The position numbers and the translations under genes are program-made. Positions 17,348 to 26,012 of a DNA stretch of 64,000 nt are shown one piece after another. Where the stretch lies: positions 806,001 to 870,000 of the forward strand of contig NZ_SMGR01000001.1 of the NCBI RefSeq assembly GCF_004346865.1, written 5' to 3'. Position 1 is the stretch's first letter. Each line of letters opens with the position of its first letter. The notes below the pieces were generated by a model. The model did not search any database, had not been told where the DNA came from, and saw only the letters and a list, made by a program, of their open reading frames with translations. The DNA is from Shimia isoporae (GTDB lineage Bacteria; Pseudomonadota; Alphaproteobacteria; Rhodobacterales; Rhodobacteraceae).

Positions 17348-18828
17348 TGCGTGACTACCTCGTCATAGGCGCAGGCTCCGCCGGATGTGTGATGGCCGCC
17401 GAACTCGCCCGCCGCGGTGCGGGCTCGGTGATGCTGCTGGAGGCAGGTCCTGCCGAAACCCACCCGCTGGTATCGATCCCGTTTGGCCTTGTTTGGCTCA
17501 TGAACGGGCCGCGTGACTGGGCCTTCAAAACCACTCCTCAAACGCACGCTGGCGGACGCGAAATTTCCGTGCCCCGTGGCCGCATGGTTGGCGGATCGGG
17601 ATCGATAAATTCGATGGTGTGGTTTCGGGGAAGACAGGACGACTTTGACAATTGGGGCGTAGACGGCTGGTCCTATGCCGATGTTGCTCCGGCCTTTGAC
17701 GCGGTTGAACAAGAGTTGCACCCCGTACGCCTGACCAAGGCGCACCCGTTGTCGCATGGTTTGGAGCCGCTGTTTGGCAACACCAGCCCGACGCCGGAGG
17801 CGCAATCGGGCGGGCTGCTTTCGCACAACAAAACCCGCTACCGGCGGCGATCGGCTGCGCGAGCTTATTTGCGGCGTCGCAATGATGTCGAAGTGCGCAC
17901 AGGATGTGAGGTTGATCGCATTCTTTGGAACAATGACAGGGCTGCGGGTGTGGTTCTGGCTGACGGAACCGAAGTCCGCGCAGCAAAAGGCGTTGTGTTG
18001 TGCGCGGGGTCGGTTGCATCGCCTGCAATTCTTATGAGGTCGGGCATCGGTCCAAAGGACCACCTGTCCCAACTCGGCATCGACCCTCGTTTGGACTCGC
18101 CCGATATCGGAGAGAACCTTCACGATCACCCCGGCGTCGGCCTGCACTTTGAGGGGCCGCGCTCCGGCTATGGACTGGAACCCGCTCAGTGGCTGTCCTG
18201 GGCTCTGGCTCCACTCAATTATGCACTCGCCGCATCCGGCCCGCTTTCTTCGCCAACAGTGGAGGCCGGCCTGTTTTTCAATGCGCGTGGCAACAGCGAT
18301 CAACCGGATGTACAAACCCACTTCATCCCGTTCCATCTGGCGCATAAGCCCCCCAAATATCAGGCGAAAGCAGGCTACTTCGCTGACGTTTGCCTCTGTC
18401 GCCCGAAGTCTCGCGGTCGCTTACGTCTTGCAAGCAAGGATCCAAAGGCGCCGCCGCTGATCGACCTCGGGCTTTTCGCAGATGACAGCGATCTGGACAC
18501 GATGGTGGCTGGCATTGGCCGTCTGCGCGAGCTGTTGAAGGACGCCGATTTCGGCAAGCACAGGGCACCTGAGGTGCACCCCGGCGAAACCGTTACCGGC
18601 GAAGCACTCAAAACCCACATCCGCAACAGCGCTGGAACGGCTTATCATCCGGTTGGCACAGTTCGCCTCGGCGGTCCGCTTTCCGAACGCCTTTCTGTGA
18701 ACGGTGTCCGCGGCCTTTGGGTCGCGGATGCATCTGTCATGCCGCAGGTCACGTCTGCTAACACAAACGCGCCTTCGATGATGATCGGATGGCGTGGAGC
18801 GCAATTCATCTCGGAGGAGGCCGCATGA
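17347..18828 (+). CDS. GMC-family flavo-oxidoreductase (alcohol/choline dehydrogenase-like)
   Basis: 493 residues starting at MRDYLVIGAGSAGC; the ATG shares one base with the previous stop and GGAG lies about 12 bases upstream. The Rossmann motif GAGSAGCVMAAELARRGAG (residues 8-26) binds FAD. The GMC signature region VPRGRMVGGSGSINSMVW is at about residues 76-93. The C-terminal catalytic pair is present as YHPVGTVRLGG (His) and NTNAPSMMIG (Asn). GMC enzymes oxidise primary or secondary alcohols with a flavin, passing electrons to the respiratory chain or oxygen. No signal peptide, so cytoplasmic or membrane-peripheral. Probably the first oxidation of the imported compound. Confidence 0.9.
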   Translation: MRDYLVIGAGSAGCVMAAELARRGAGSVMLLEAGPAETHPLVSIPFGLVWLMNGPRDWAFKTTPQTHAGGREISVPRGRMVGGSGSINSMVWFRGRQDDFDNWGVDGWSYADVAPAFDAVEQELHPVRLTKAHPLSHGLEPLFGNTSPTPEAQSGGLLSHNKTRYRRRSAARAYLRRRNDVEVRTGCEVDRILWNNDRAAGVVLADGTEVRAAKGVVLCAGSVASPAILMRSGIGPKDHLSQLGIDPRLDSPDIGENLHDHPGVGLHFEGPRSGYGLEPAQWLSWALAPLNYALAASGPLSSPTVEAGLFFNARGNSDQPDVQTHFIPFHLAHKPPKYQAKAGYFADVCLCRPKSRGRLRLASKDPKAPPLIDLGLFADDSDLDTMVAGIGRLRELLKDADFGKHRAPEVHPGETVTGEALKTHIRNSAGTAYHPVGTVRLGGPLSERLSVNGVRGLWVADASVMPQVTSANTNAPSMMIGWRGAQFISEEAA

Positions 18829-18959
18829 GTGCATCTGCCCGTTCCTCCGCCATGGCGCGCCATCCGGCTCTCAACAGACTGCCGCGGGATTTCATAGGGC
18901 GGGGGACAATCGTTCCCCTCGAAATCCCCAACGCACTTCTGAAAGGAGACGCCCCATGA
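18825..18959 (+). CDS. Small translationally coupled protein of 44 residues, unknown function
   Basis: The ATG at 18825 overlaps the GMC stop (ATGA) and is preceded by GGAGGAGG at the right distance. The frame stays open to a TGA that overlaps the ATG of the next SnoaL gene (ATGA again). The product is basic, starts MSASARSSAMARHPALNRLP and ends [13 protein letters not shown]; there is no membrane segment or cysteine. Double start-stop coupling and a strong ribosome site argue for real translation. It could be a small protein or a leader that feeds ribosomes to the downstream gene. I recognise no family. Confidence 0.5.
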   Translation: MSASARSSAMARHPALNRLPRDFIGRGTIVPLEIPNALLKGDAP

Positions 18960-19483
18960 AAGGCTCCCGCCCCGAACAAGCCGTGCTGACGCGCGACACC
19001 GACATGAGCAAGACCGAAGAAACCCGTGCCGTCATCGAAGGTATGGTTGATGGCCTGAACGACCACCGCATTGACGACATAGGAGAGTTCTTCACACAGG
19101 GTTTCCGCTGGATGGGCAATCAGGGGTGTGGAACGAAAACCGGCCTAAAGGAGTTTCAGGACAATTGGCAGCGTCCGTTTCAGGCGGCCTTTTCGGACAA
19201 AACCTGCATCGACGAGGCGCGCCTATACATGGGCGAATGGGCAGCAGCATTTGGTCGTCAGGAAGCCACCCACAGCGGTGAGTTCCTTGGCATAGCGCCC
19301 ACCGGAAAGCGGGTCGAAATCCGCTACATGGACTTTTGGAAAGTGGTCGACGGCAAGATCGTCGACAACTGGGTGAATGTCGATTTCGCCCATGTCGCCG
19401 CGCAGCTGGGCGTGGATCTGTTCAATGGTGAAGGCTGGGAAGCCTTTGATCGCGGGGAAAAAACTGCCCCGCGGCCCGAATAA
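18956..19483 (+). CDS. Single-domain SnoaL/NTF2-like protein 3
   Basis: 175 residues starting at [14 protein letters not shown], with AAGGAG 7 bases before the ATG. One SnoaL-type domain, matching the C-terminal halves of the tandem paralogues: [14 protein letters not shown], then [20 protein letters not shown] and [17 protein letters not shown]. It therefore looks like either the ancestral single domain or a half lost from a tandem protein. It lies between the GMC oxidoreductase and the HisD-like dehydrogenase and is tightly coupled to both, suggesting it acts on an oxidised intermediate. Reaction unknown. Confidence 0.82.
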   Translation: MKGSRPEQAVLTRDTDMSKTEETRAVIEGMVDGLNDHRIDDIGEFFTQGFRWMGNQGCGTKTGLKEFQDNWQRPFQAAFSDKTCIDEARLYMGEWAAAFGRQEATHSGEFLGIAPTGKRVEIRYMDFWKVVDGKIVDNWVNVDFAHVAAQLGVDLFNGEGWEAFDRGEKTAPRPE

Positions 19484-19497
19484 TCGAGGAAGATGGT

Positions 19498-20826
19498 ATG
19501 ACAATCGAGTATCTCAAATGCGGCAAGGACCAGGCCGAGCGCGCCGAAGACGACGCCAAAACCCGCGCTGTGGTCGAAGCGACCCTGAAAGACATCGAAA
19601 CACGCGGTGACGCCGCCGTGCGAGAGTTGTCGGAGAAATTTGACAATTACTCCCCGGCGGCCTTCAAGCTGAGCCAGCAGGACATTGACGACCTTATCGC
19701 CCAGCTGACGGACCGCGAGCTCTCCGACATCAAGTTCGCGCAGGAACAGGTGCGCAACTTCGCGCAGGCGCAACGCGACACCATGCTTGATCTTGAGGTC
19801 GAAACGCTTCCCGGCGTGATCCTCGGCCACAAGAACATCCCCGTTCAGTCAGTTGGATGTTATGTGCCCGGCGGCAAATTCCCGATGGTGGCCTCGGCGC
19901 ATATGTCGGTTGCCACTGCCTCGGTAGCGGGCGTGCCGCGCATCATCGCATGTACACCCCCGTTTCAGGGCAAACCTAACGCAGCGGTGATTGCCGCGAT
20001 GCACCTTGGCGGTGCGCACGAAATCTACGTCATGGGCGGCATTCAGGCGATTGGCGCAATGGCATTGGGCACCGAAACCATTGATCCCGTGCATATGCTT
20101 GTTGGCCCCGGCAATGCGTTCGTGGCGGAAGCCAAGCGCCAGCTTTTTGGCCGCGTTGGCATCGACCTTTTTGCCGGGCCAACAGAAACCATGGTCATCG
20201 CGGATGACACCGTTGATGCCGAAATCTGCGCAACCGATTTGTTGGGGCAAGCCGAACACGGCTACAACAGCCCCTGCGTGATGGTGACAAACTCACGCAA
20301 ACTCGCCGAGGACACCCTGAGCGAAATCGACCGCATTCTCAAAATATTGCCGACCGCCGACACGGCCTCGGTCAGCTGGGAAGAGTATGGCGAGGTGATC
20401 GTTTGCGACACTTATGATGAAATGCTCAAGGTGGCTGACGACATCGCGTCCGAACACGTGCAGGTGATGACCGACCGGGACGATTGGTTCCTCGAAAACA
20501 TGACCTGTTATGGTGCGCTGTTCCTTGGACCACGCACCAATGTCTCCAACGGCGACAAGGTCATTGGCACAAACCATACCCTGCCGACCAAAAAAGCGGG
20601 GCGTTATACCGGTGGACTTTGGGTCGGTAAGTTTTTGAAAACCCACAGCTATCAGAAGGTCCTGACAGACGAGGCCGCCACCATGGTTGGCGAGTACGGC
20701 TCGCGCCTCTGCATGCTCGAGGGCTTCGTTGGCCATGCCGAGCAGTGCAACGTGCGGGTACGCCGATATGGCGGAATTAACGTGCCGTATGGACAAGGCG
20801 CACCGTATCGCGACGCGGCAGAGTAA
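19498..20826 (+). CDS. HisD-family NAD-dependent dehydrogenase (histidinol dehydrogenase-like, HpsN-like)
   Basis: 442 residues, GAGGAAG before the ATG. The histidinol dehydrogenase fold with catalytic residues intact: zinc ligands Gln251 and His254 in GQAEHG, the Glu318-His319 pair in SEHVQVM, Asp352 in [14 protein letters not shown] and His412 in EGFVGHAEQ. Histidinol dehydrogenase oxidises an alcohol twice to a carboxylate with NAD. Paralogues in roseobacters (HpsN) do the same to dihydroxypropanesulfonate. The setting here is catabolic, with no his genes nearby, so this is a paralogue for an alcohol-to-acid oxidation. I do not assign HpsN itself because its usual partners are absent. Confidence 0.85.
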   Translation: MTIEYLKCGKDQAERAEDDAKTRAVVEATLKDIETRGDAAVRELSEKFDNYSPAAFKLSQQDIDDLIAQLTDRELSDIKFAQEQVRNFAQAQRDTMLDLEVETLPGVILGHKNIPVQSVGCYVPGGKFPMVASAHMSVATASVAGVPRIIACTPPFQGKPNAAVIAAMHLGGAHEIYVMGGIQAIGAMALGTETIDPVHMLVGPGNAFVAEAKRQLFGRVGIDLFAGPTETMVIADDTVDAEICATDLLGQAEHGYNSPCVMVTNSRKLAEDTLSEIDRILKILPTADTASVSWEEYGEVIVCDTYDEMLKVADDIASEHVQVMTDRDDWFLENMTCYGALFLGPRTNVSNGDKVIGTNHTLPTKKAGRYTGGLWVGKFLKTHSYQKVLTDEAATMVGEYGSRLCMLEGFVGHAEQCNVRVRRYGGINVPYGQGAPYRDAAE

Positions 20827-20844
20827 GGAAAAACTGTAAGCAGG

Positions 20845-20862
20845 AGCGCGGCTTTTCGCGCT
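20845..20862 (+). terminator. Hairpin with T-rich 3' side between HisD-like and SnoaL genes
   Basis: AGCGCG and CGCGCT form a perfect 6-bp stem around GCTTTT, followed by TCGGTTTTGTTG. The T-tract is interrupted, so this is more likely a partial attenuator that lowers downstream expression than a full stop, since the following genes have no clear promoter of their own. Confidence 0.4.
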
Positions 20863-20883
20863 TCGGTTTTGTTGAGCAAGAAG

Positions 20884-21936
20884 ATGATGGACAGACATAC
20901 AGAAAACAAGGCGCTCATCGCTCCTCTGCGCGAAGCCATGTACAACTTCAGCGAGGCGGGCGTGCGCGCGGCCCTCTCGGCTGTTTCCGCACCCGACGCC
21001 GTGTTCCGTCTCTGCGAGCCTTTTGGGGACAGCACTGGGGCCGATGCATTTTATGATGCGGCTTACGCCGAGTTGTTTGAAGCGTGGCCCGATCTCGAGC
21101 GGCGTGACTACATCGTTATGGCCGGAACCGACGACTACGAGGGCGACTGGGTCGGTTGCGGCGGATACTACACAGGGGTGTTCACCGGCCCTTGGCTCGA
21201 CATACCGCCAACTGGCCACCAGGTGACAATGCGCTTTCATGAGTTTTTCCGCATAGTCGATGGCAAAGTCGTGGAGTTTCAGGCACTTTGGGACGTGCCC
21301 GAAGTCATGATGCAGGCGAACGCATGGCCGATGGCCCCGTCGCTGGGCCGCGAGTTCCATGTTCCGGGTCCCGCAACGCAAGACGGATTTGTGCCCGGTC
21401 CACATGATGAAGCCAAGGGTGAGGAAACGCGCCAGCACATCATCGAAATGCTCGAACACCTCAAGAAACATCCCTCTGATCCTGATCCGCAGTCCATGGA
21501 AATGGACCGGTTCTGGCATCCGCGCATGAACTGGTACGGGCCATCCGGCATCGGCACTGGTCGCGGGATTGCGGGTTTCAGAAACTGGCATCAGATCCCG
21601 TTCCTCAACGGCATGCCAGACCGCGGCTTCGAGCGGGCGAAGATCAAATACCATTTCTTTGGTGATGGCGAATATGCCGCCGTAACCGGCTGGCCCAACA
21701 TGATCCAGACTGTGACGCATGACGGCTGGATGGGCATTGCGCCTGCCGGCAAGAAGATCACCATGAAATCACTTGATTTTTGGCGGTTGGAGGATGGAAA
21801 GATCCGTGAAAACTGGGTGTTGGTTGACCTGATCGACGCCTATAAACAGCTCGGCGTAGACGTCTTTGCCCGTTTGCGCGAATTCAACAAGGCGCGCAAT
21901 ATCGCGCGCATAGATATCCCTGATGGAATGAGCTGA
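20884..21936 (+). CDS. Tandem SnoaL/NTF2-like protein 4
   Basis: 350 residues from the ATG at 20884; a TTG start at 20869 adds five residues and no strong ribosome site decides. Two domains: the first with WLDIPPTGHQVTMRFHEFFR and DGKVVEFQALWDVPEVMMQA, the second with FWHPRMNWYGPSGIG, GIAPAGKKITMKSLDFWRLE and VDLIDAYKQLGVDVF. It is the closest relative in the window of the protein at 16325, with the landmarks in the same order. The stop shares one base with the SDR start (TGATG). Cytoplasmic; probably another isomerase, cyclase or hydratase step, or an alternative substrate version of the same step. Confidence 0.82.
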   Translation: MMDRHTENKALIAPLREAMYNFSEAGVRAALSAVSAPDAVFRLCEPFGDSTGADAFYDAAYAELFEAWPDLERRDYIVMAGTDDYEGDWVGCGGYYTGVFTGPWLDIPPTGHQVTMRFHEFFRIVDGKVVEFQALWDVPEVMMQANAWPMAPSLGREFHVPGPATQDGFVPGPHDEAKGEETRQHIIEMLEHLKKHPSDPDPQSMEMDRFWHPRMNWYGPSGIGTGRGIAGFRNWHQIPFLNGMPDRGFERAKIKYHFFGDGEYAAVTGWPNMIQTVTHDGWMGIAPAGKKITMKSLDFWRLEDGKIRENWVLVDLIDAYKQLGVDVFARLREFNKARNIARIDIPDGMS

Positions 21937-22700
21937 TGACCCAATTGCCCCGCACACCGACGTTTTCACTCAAAGGCAAGACCGCTTTGGTCACCGGAGC
22001 CTCTTCCGGTATTGGCCTCGGATGCGCTGTCGCCGTTGCAGAAACCGGGGCCCACGTGGTCTGTGCTGCGCGCGGGGCGGAGCGGCTGAACGAAAGCGTG
22101 GCGGCAATGCAGGCCGAAGGCCTGTCAGCGGAAGCGTTGATACTTGATCAGGGCGATCTGGGCGCATTGGAAACCCTTTGCGCGGATCGGGCCTTTGACG
22201 TGGTCGTAAATTCGGCGGGACTGGCACGGCACGGGCCGTCTCTGGAAACCACCCCAGAGGATTTCGACGCCGTGCAATCGGTCAACCTGCGTTCGGCATA
22301 TTTCCTGTCCACTTATGCTGCAAAAGCCATGATTGCAGCAGGCAAGGGGGGCTCCATCGTGCACATCTCCTCGCAGATGGGGCATGTCGGTGGAATTGAC
22401 CGCGCGGTGTATTGCGCCACCAAACACGGGCTCGAAGGTATGGTCAAAGCCATGGCCATCGAATGGGGAAAGCAGGGCGTCCGGATCAACACGATCTGCC
22501 CGACCTTCATCAAGACGCCTCTGACCGCGTCGACGTTTGAAAACCCGGAACGCCGCGCCTGGATCGAAGACAAGATCAAGATCGGGCGGGTTGGCGAAGT
22601 CGAAGACATCATGGGCGCAGTCGCCTACTTGGCCTCTGACGCGTCGGCTCTTGTGACAGGCACTTCTATGCTGATTGACGGAGGCTGGACCGCAGACTGA
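21936..22700 (+). CDS. Short-chain dehydrogenase/reductase (SDR)
   Basis: 254 residues. Classical SDR: cofactor motif TGASSGIG (20-27), NSAG (92-95), catalytic Ser in HISSQMGHVGG, Tyr159 and Lys163 in YCATK, and a C-terminal GTSMLIDGGWTAD typical of this class. It should oxidise a hydroxyl or reduce a ketone with NAD(P); the absence of a clear Arg after the glycine motif and the Asp71 in LILDQGDL do not settle the cofactor. One-base overlaps link it to the SnoaL gene before and the LacI gene after. Likely acts on a sugar-like or cyclitol-like intermediate; the substrate is inferred only from context. Confidence 0.9.
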   Translation: MTQLPRTPTFSLKGKTALVTGASSGIGLGCAVAVAETGAHVVCAARGAERLNESVAAMQAEGLSAEALILDQGDLGALETLCADRAFDVVVNSAGLARHGPSLETTPEDFDAVQSVNLRSAYFLSTYAAKAMIAAGKGGSIVHISSQMGHVGGIDRAVYCATKHGLEGMVKAMAIEWGKQGVRINTICPTFIKTPLTASTFENPERRAWIEDKIKIGRVGEVEDIMGAVAYLASDASALVTGTSMLIDGGWTAD

Positions 22701-23743
22701 TGGCTGAGAAAGTAACGTCTTTACAGGTTGCAGAACGCGCGGGTGTCAGCCAGTCCGCGGTCAGCCGTGTGTTCACGCCCGGTGCGTCTGCCAGCAAGAA
22801 AACCGTTGAAAAGGTGCGCAAGGCGGCCGAGGAACTCGGTTACCGACCCAATGTTCTGGCCCGGGCCATGGTTTCCGGCAAGAGCCGCATCATCGGGCTC
22901 GTCGTGGCGTATCTCGACAACTATTTCTACCCCGAAGCCCTGGAAATCCTCTCAAACGAGCTTCAGGAAAAAGGGTACCACGTTCTTGTTTTCATGGCCT
23001 CGCAAACGGCGGGCAATATCGACACTGTTGTCGAGGAAATTCTGGATTATCAGGTGGATGGGATCGTTACGGCGTCCGTCGCCCTGTCCTCTGATATTTC
23101 ACAGCGCTGTCAGGCCGCGGGTGTTCCGGTCGTGCATTTCAACCGGGTTCAGGAAGGCGCAGGCGTATCCTATGTGACGTCAGACAACTTTGCCGGCGGC
23201 AAAGAACTGGCCGAGTTTCTCATCGATGGAGGCCATCAGCGGATCGCATACATAGCCGGATGGGAAGGCGCATCCACCCAGCGCGACCGTGAGGCCGGAT
23301 TCCGCAAGGGGCTGCAACAGGCAGGCCGTGACCTCTTTGCCCGAGAGGTCGGCAATTTCCAAACCGAAACAGCCCGGGATGCGGCTCGGCGAATGTTCGA
23401 CGTCCCTGTCGAACGGCGTCCCGACGCAGTGTTCGTTGCCAATGACCATATGGCTTTTGCGGTGATGGACGAATTGCGCTTCGGCCTCGGTCTCAAGGTG
23501 CCCGAAGACGTTTCGGTTGTTGGCTTTGACGACGCGCCGCCCGCTTCATGGCGTGCCTATGACCTGACCACCATGCGACAGCGGGCCAACCTGATGGTGG
23601 CCGAAACGGTGGACGCCCTGCTGTCGCACATTGAAACGCCCGCGAGCGCCACTCCCAAACAGAGTGCCATTCACGCCCCCCTGATCCTGCGCGGCTCTGC
23701 GCGCGTTCCTGAAGGCTGGGCTAACGACAAAGGAACCACCTGA
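22700..23743 (+). CDS. LacI-family transcriptional regulator
   Basis: 347 residues. An N-terminal helix-turn-helix (VTSLQVAERAGVSQSAVSRV, residues 4-23) and hinge helix (RPNVLARAMVSGKS) precede a periplasmic-binding-protein-like sensor domain with IIGLVVAYLDNYFYPEAL. The C-terminal part contains VSVVGFDDAPPASW, typical of the family. It is embedded in the middle of the catabolic operon with one-base overlaps on both sides, so it is made with the enzymes it probably regulates. Its likely targets are the two LacI-type operators near 11809 and 11865. An effector from the pathway would release it. Confidence 0.92.
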   Translation: MAEKVTSLQVAERAGVSQSAVSRVFTPGASASKKTVEKVRKAAEELGYRPNVLARAMVSGKSRIIGLVVAYLDNYFYPEALEILSNELQEKGYHVLVFMASQTAGNIDTVVEEILDYQVDGIVTASVALSSDISQRCQAAGVPVVHFNRVQEGAGVSYVTSDNFAGGKELAEFLIDGGHQRIAYIAGWEGASTQRDREAGFRKGLQQAGRDLFAREVGNFQTETARDAARRMFDVPVERRPDAVFVANDHMAFAVMDELRFGLGLKVPEDVSVVGFDDAPPASWRAYDLTTMRQRANLMVAETVDALLSHIETPASATPKQSAIHAPLILRGSARVPEGWANDKGTT

Positions 23744-24732
23744 TGCAAGGTTTTGACTCCAAATTCACCGATTTTCCGGACTACATCATCGGCATTACCA
23801 AAGAGATCTGGGAAGATCGTGGCATCGCGACTCTTCACCACTACTACAGCGACGACATCGTCGTACGATCTCCTGCGTCCGTGGTGATTGGCAACCAGAA
23901 CGTTATCGGTGCAACAATGGCAACGCTCGCCGAGTTTCCTGACCGGGAATTGCTGGGCGAAGACGTGATCTGGTCCGGAACACCCGAAGACGGCATGCTC
24001 TCGAGCCACCGTATCATTTCCACCGCAACGCACATGGCAGACGGAGTTTACGGAAAGGCGACCGGCAAGCAGTTGCGGTATCGTATCCTTGCGGACTGTC
24101 ACGCGATCAACAACCAGATCAACGACGAGTGGCTGATCCGTGATCAGGGCGCCATTGTGCGTCAGATGGGCTGGGAGCCCAAGGCCTACGCCGCCAACCT
24201 GATCGAAGCAGAAGGCGGCCCCGAAAACTGCATCAAACCCCTGACGCCCGACACCGATCAACCGGGGCCCTACAAGGGCAGGGGAAATGACAACGAGTGG
24301 GGACAGCGTTACGCGGACATCATCAGCCGCATCATGGGCGCAGACATTGCCGCGATCGAAACCGAATATGACCGTGCGGTGCAATCCGAATATGTCGGTG
24401 GCGTGACCGGACACGGCTGGGGTGCGGTTGACCGCTTCTGGATGAGCCTGCGCGCGGCCTTCCCGAATGCCGAATTCAAGATTGAACATCAAATTGGACG
24501 TGACGATCCGATGATGCCTCCTCGCGCAGCCCTTCGTTGGAGCCTTTGGGGCAAACACGAAGGCTGGGGCGCATTTGGCGCTCCAACGGGAGCGGAGGTC
24601 TATGTGCTTGGCATCAGCCATGCAGACTTCGGTGCGGTCATTTCCGGCCAACCGAAAGTGCGCCGCGAGTACACACTCTTTGACGAAACGACGATCTGGA
24701 AACAGATCCTCCTTCAGACGGGCCAGGGGTGA
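23743..24732 (+). CDS. Divergent tandem SnoaL/NTF2-like protein 5
   Basis: 329 residues; the ATG shares one base with the LacI stop. Two NTF2-like halves are suggested: the first (10-140) with HHYYSDDIVVRSPASVVIGN and DEWLIRDQGAIVRQMGWEP, the second (175-320) with ADIAAIETEYDRAVQSEYVG and PNAEFKIEHQIGR. It lacks the LGVD ending and the PTGK turns of the other four are less clear (YGKATGKQLRYRI, GAPTGAEVYVLG). It is therefore the most distant member and could act on a different intermediate. Assignment to the fold is by eye and less certain than for the others. Confidence 0.65.
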   Translation: MQGFDSKFTDFPDYIIGITKEIWEDRGIATLHHYYSDDIVVRSPASVVIGNQNVIGATMATLAEFPDRELLGEDVIWSGTPEDGMLSSHRIISTATHMADGVYGKATGKQLRYRILADCHAINNQINDEWLIRDQGAIVRQMGWEPKAYAANLIEAEGGPENCIKPLTPDTDQPGPYKGRGNDNEWGQRYADIISRIMGADIAAIETEYDRAVQSEYVGGVTGHGWGAVDRFWMSLRAAFPNAEFKIEHQIGRDDPMMPPRAALRWSLWGKHEGWGAFGAPTGAEVYVLGISHADFGAVISGQPKVRREYTLFDETTIWKQILLQTGQG

Positions 24733-24892
24733 GCGTCGCGCCACCATATCGACCCCTGTGCGATTCACAGGCCGCGCGGCGCTTTCATGCACACCGCGCC
24801 GCCTTACGCGCACGTCGCCTCAACAACCGTCCTCCGGGGCGGCGTTGTGTTTTCCCGAACTGAAATCACAACACGTAAAAAGGACGACCAGT

Positions 24893-25858
24893 ATGACACC
24901 TCAGGAAATGGAATCCCGCATCGTTCGCTACGGCGAACTGCAACCCTGCAAAACCGCTTTCATTGATGCCCACACTCCGGGCAGCGATCAGAAGGAAAAC
25001 TTCACCATCATCGGTGGCGGCGTGTCCGAAAGCCCCGATCAGCATGTGCACATCACCATCCCGCACGGCTTCAATATTGGCGCGGCCGGCCAACCCCCGA
25101 AATGCCGCAACTCGTTGCACGATCACCGAACGGCCGAAGCGTTTTTTGTGCTGTCTGGCCGGTGGCGGTTCTTTTGGGGCCGCTACGGCGACGCAGGCGA
25201 AGTGGTTCTTGAAAAAGGCGACATCTTCAATATCCCCACCGGCATCTTCCGCGGTTTCGAAAACATCGGCACAGATTACGGGATGATCATGGCCATTCTC
25301 GGGGGCGACGACGCCGGCGGCGGCGTCATGTGGGCACCGCAGGTGATTGAGGATGCCGCGGATCACGGTCTCGTTCTCGCCGAAAGCGGCAAGCTCTATG
25401 ACACCAAGAAGGGAGAGGCACTGCCTTCGGGCGTGAGCCCGATGCCTTTGATGGCGGCCGATGAATTGGCAAAGCGGGGCGAACCGACCACTGCGCAGGT
25501 TCTGCCAAATCATGTTGCGCGCTACTGGGACATGGTTGCCTTGTCAGACAAGACGCCAGCGAAGGTGATCGGCGAAACCGGTATTCTGCGCGACAAGCCG
25601 GGTTTTGAAGTGAACTTCATAACCCGCGGTTCGGCATCGGATACCACAACGTCATTCGACTATCCTTCCGTTCTCATGCCGGTCACCGGCCACTGGAAGG
25701 TGACATGGGACGGCGGTAGCGCAACCCTTGCACCGGGCGACACCATGTCAGTCCCGGAAGGCATGGCGCACACCGTTCTGCCATCCATGACAGGAGAGGC
25801 TGCGATCTATCAGATTGTTGGCACCGCTGATCCTGCCGGACTGACCTGGCAGGGTTAA
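24893..25858 (+). CDS. Bicupin protein (gentisate-dioxygenase-like double cupin)
   Basis: 321 residues starting at MTPQEMESRIVRYG; AAAGGACG lies about 10 bases upstream, and a 160-base gap with a GC-rich inverted repeat separates it from the previous gene. Two cupin barrels: residues 60-150 with LHDHRTAEAFFVLSGRWRFF and GDIFNIPTGIFRGFENIG, and 235-310 with PSVLMPVTGHWKVTWDGG and PGDTMSVPEGMAHTVLPS. The first barrel keeps a His-x-His pair and Glu that could bind a metal, though the last ligand position is Arg/Phe rather than His. The order resembles gentisate 1,2-dioxygenase-type bicupins, but isomerase or lyase bicupins exist. Role: probably an Fe- or Mn-dependent step of the pathway. Confidence 0.72.
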   Translation: MTPQEMESRIVRYGELQPCKTAFIDAHTPGSDQKENFTIIGGGVSESPDQHVHITIPHGFNIGAAGQPPKCRNSLHDHRTAEAFFVLSGRWRFFWGRYGDAGEVVLEKGDIFNIPTGIFRGFENIGTDYGMIMAILGGDDAGGGVMWAPQVIEDAADHGLVLAESGKLYDTKKGEALPSGVSPMPLMAADELAKRGEPTTAQVLPNHVARYWDMVALSDKTPAKVIGETGILRDKPGFEVNFITRGSASDTTTSFDYPSVLMPVTGHWKVTWDGGSATLAPGDTMSVPEGMAHTVLPSMTGEAAIYQIVGTADPAGLTWQG

Positions 25859-25958
25859 CAGTGCATCCGTACGGCGGGGAATTGCCTTCGCCGCACGGAA
25901 ACCTGGCCCTAAGGGGCGAACGGCGCCAACCGGTTAACATAACCGCCGGAAACGCGCA

Positions 25959-25991
25959 CCGACGTAATACCGACGTTTTGCCGACGTTGTG
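25959..25991 (+). repeat. Three 11-bp phased repeats (CCGACGT units) upstream of the MetE-C-like gene
   Basis: CCGACGTAATA, CCGACGTTTTG and CCGACGTTGTG follow each other without gap, so the CCGACGT core recurs every 11 bases, about one helical turn. They end about 20 bases before the start of the MetE-C-like gene. Such helically phased direct repeats are typical of regulator sites. A closely similar block recurs inside the coding region at 43297-43323. Confidence 0.5.
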
Positions 25992-26012
25992 CAGACAGGG
26001 AGACAAAGCGAA

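Noticed and set aside
19498-20826. Assignment as HpsN (sulfopropanediol 3-dehydrogenase)
   Set aside because: No hpsO/hpsP or sulfonate transport genes are nearby; the ABC system is of sugar type. Only the family is supported.
20293-21720. 475-codon antisense open frame across the HisD-like and SnoaL genes
   Set aside because: Shadow of codon bias in two well-supported genes.
10725-24732. Polyketide biosynthesis cluster suggested by SnoaL-like genes
   Set aside because: There is no ketosynthase, acyl carrier protein or acyltransferase; transport and degradation genes surround them.
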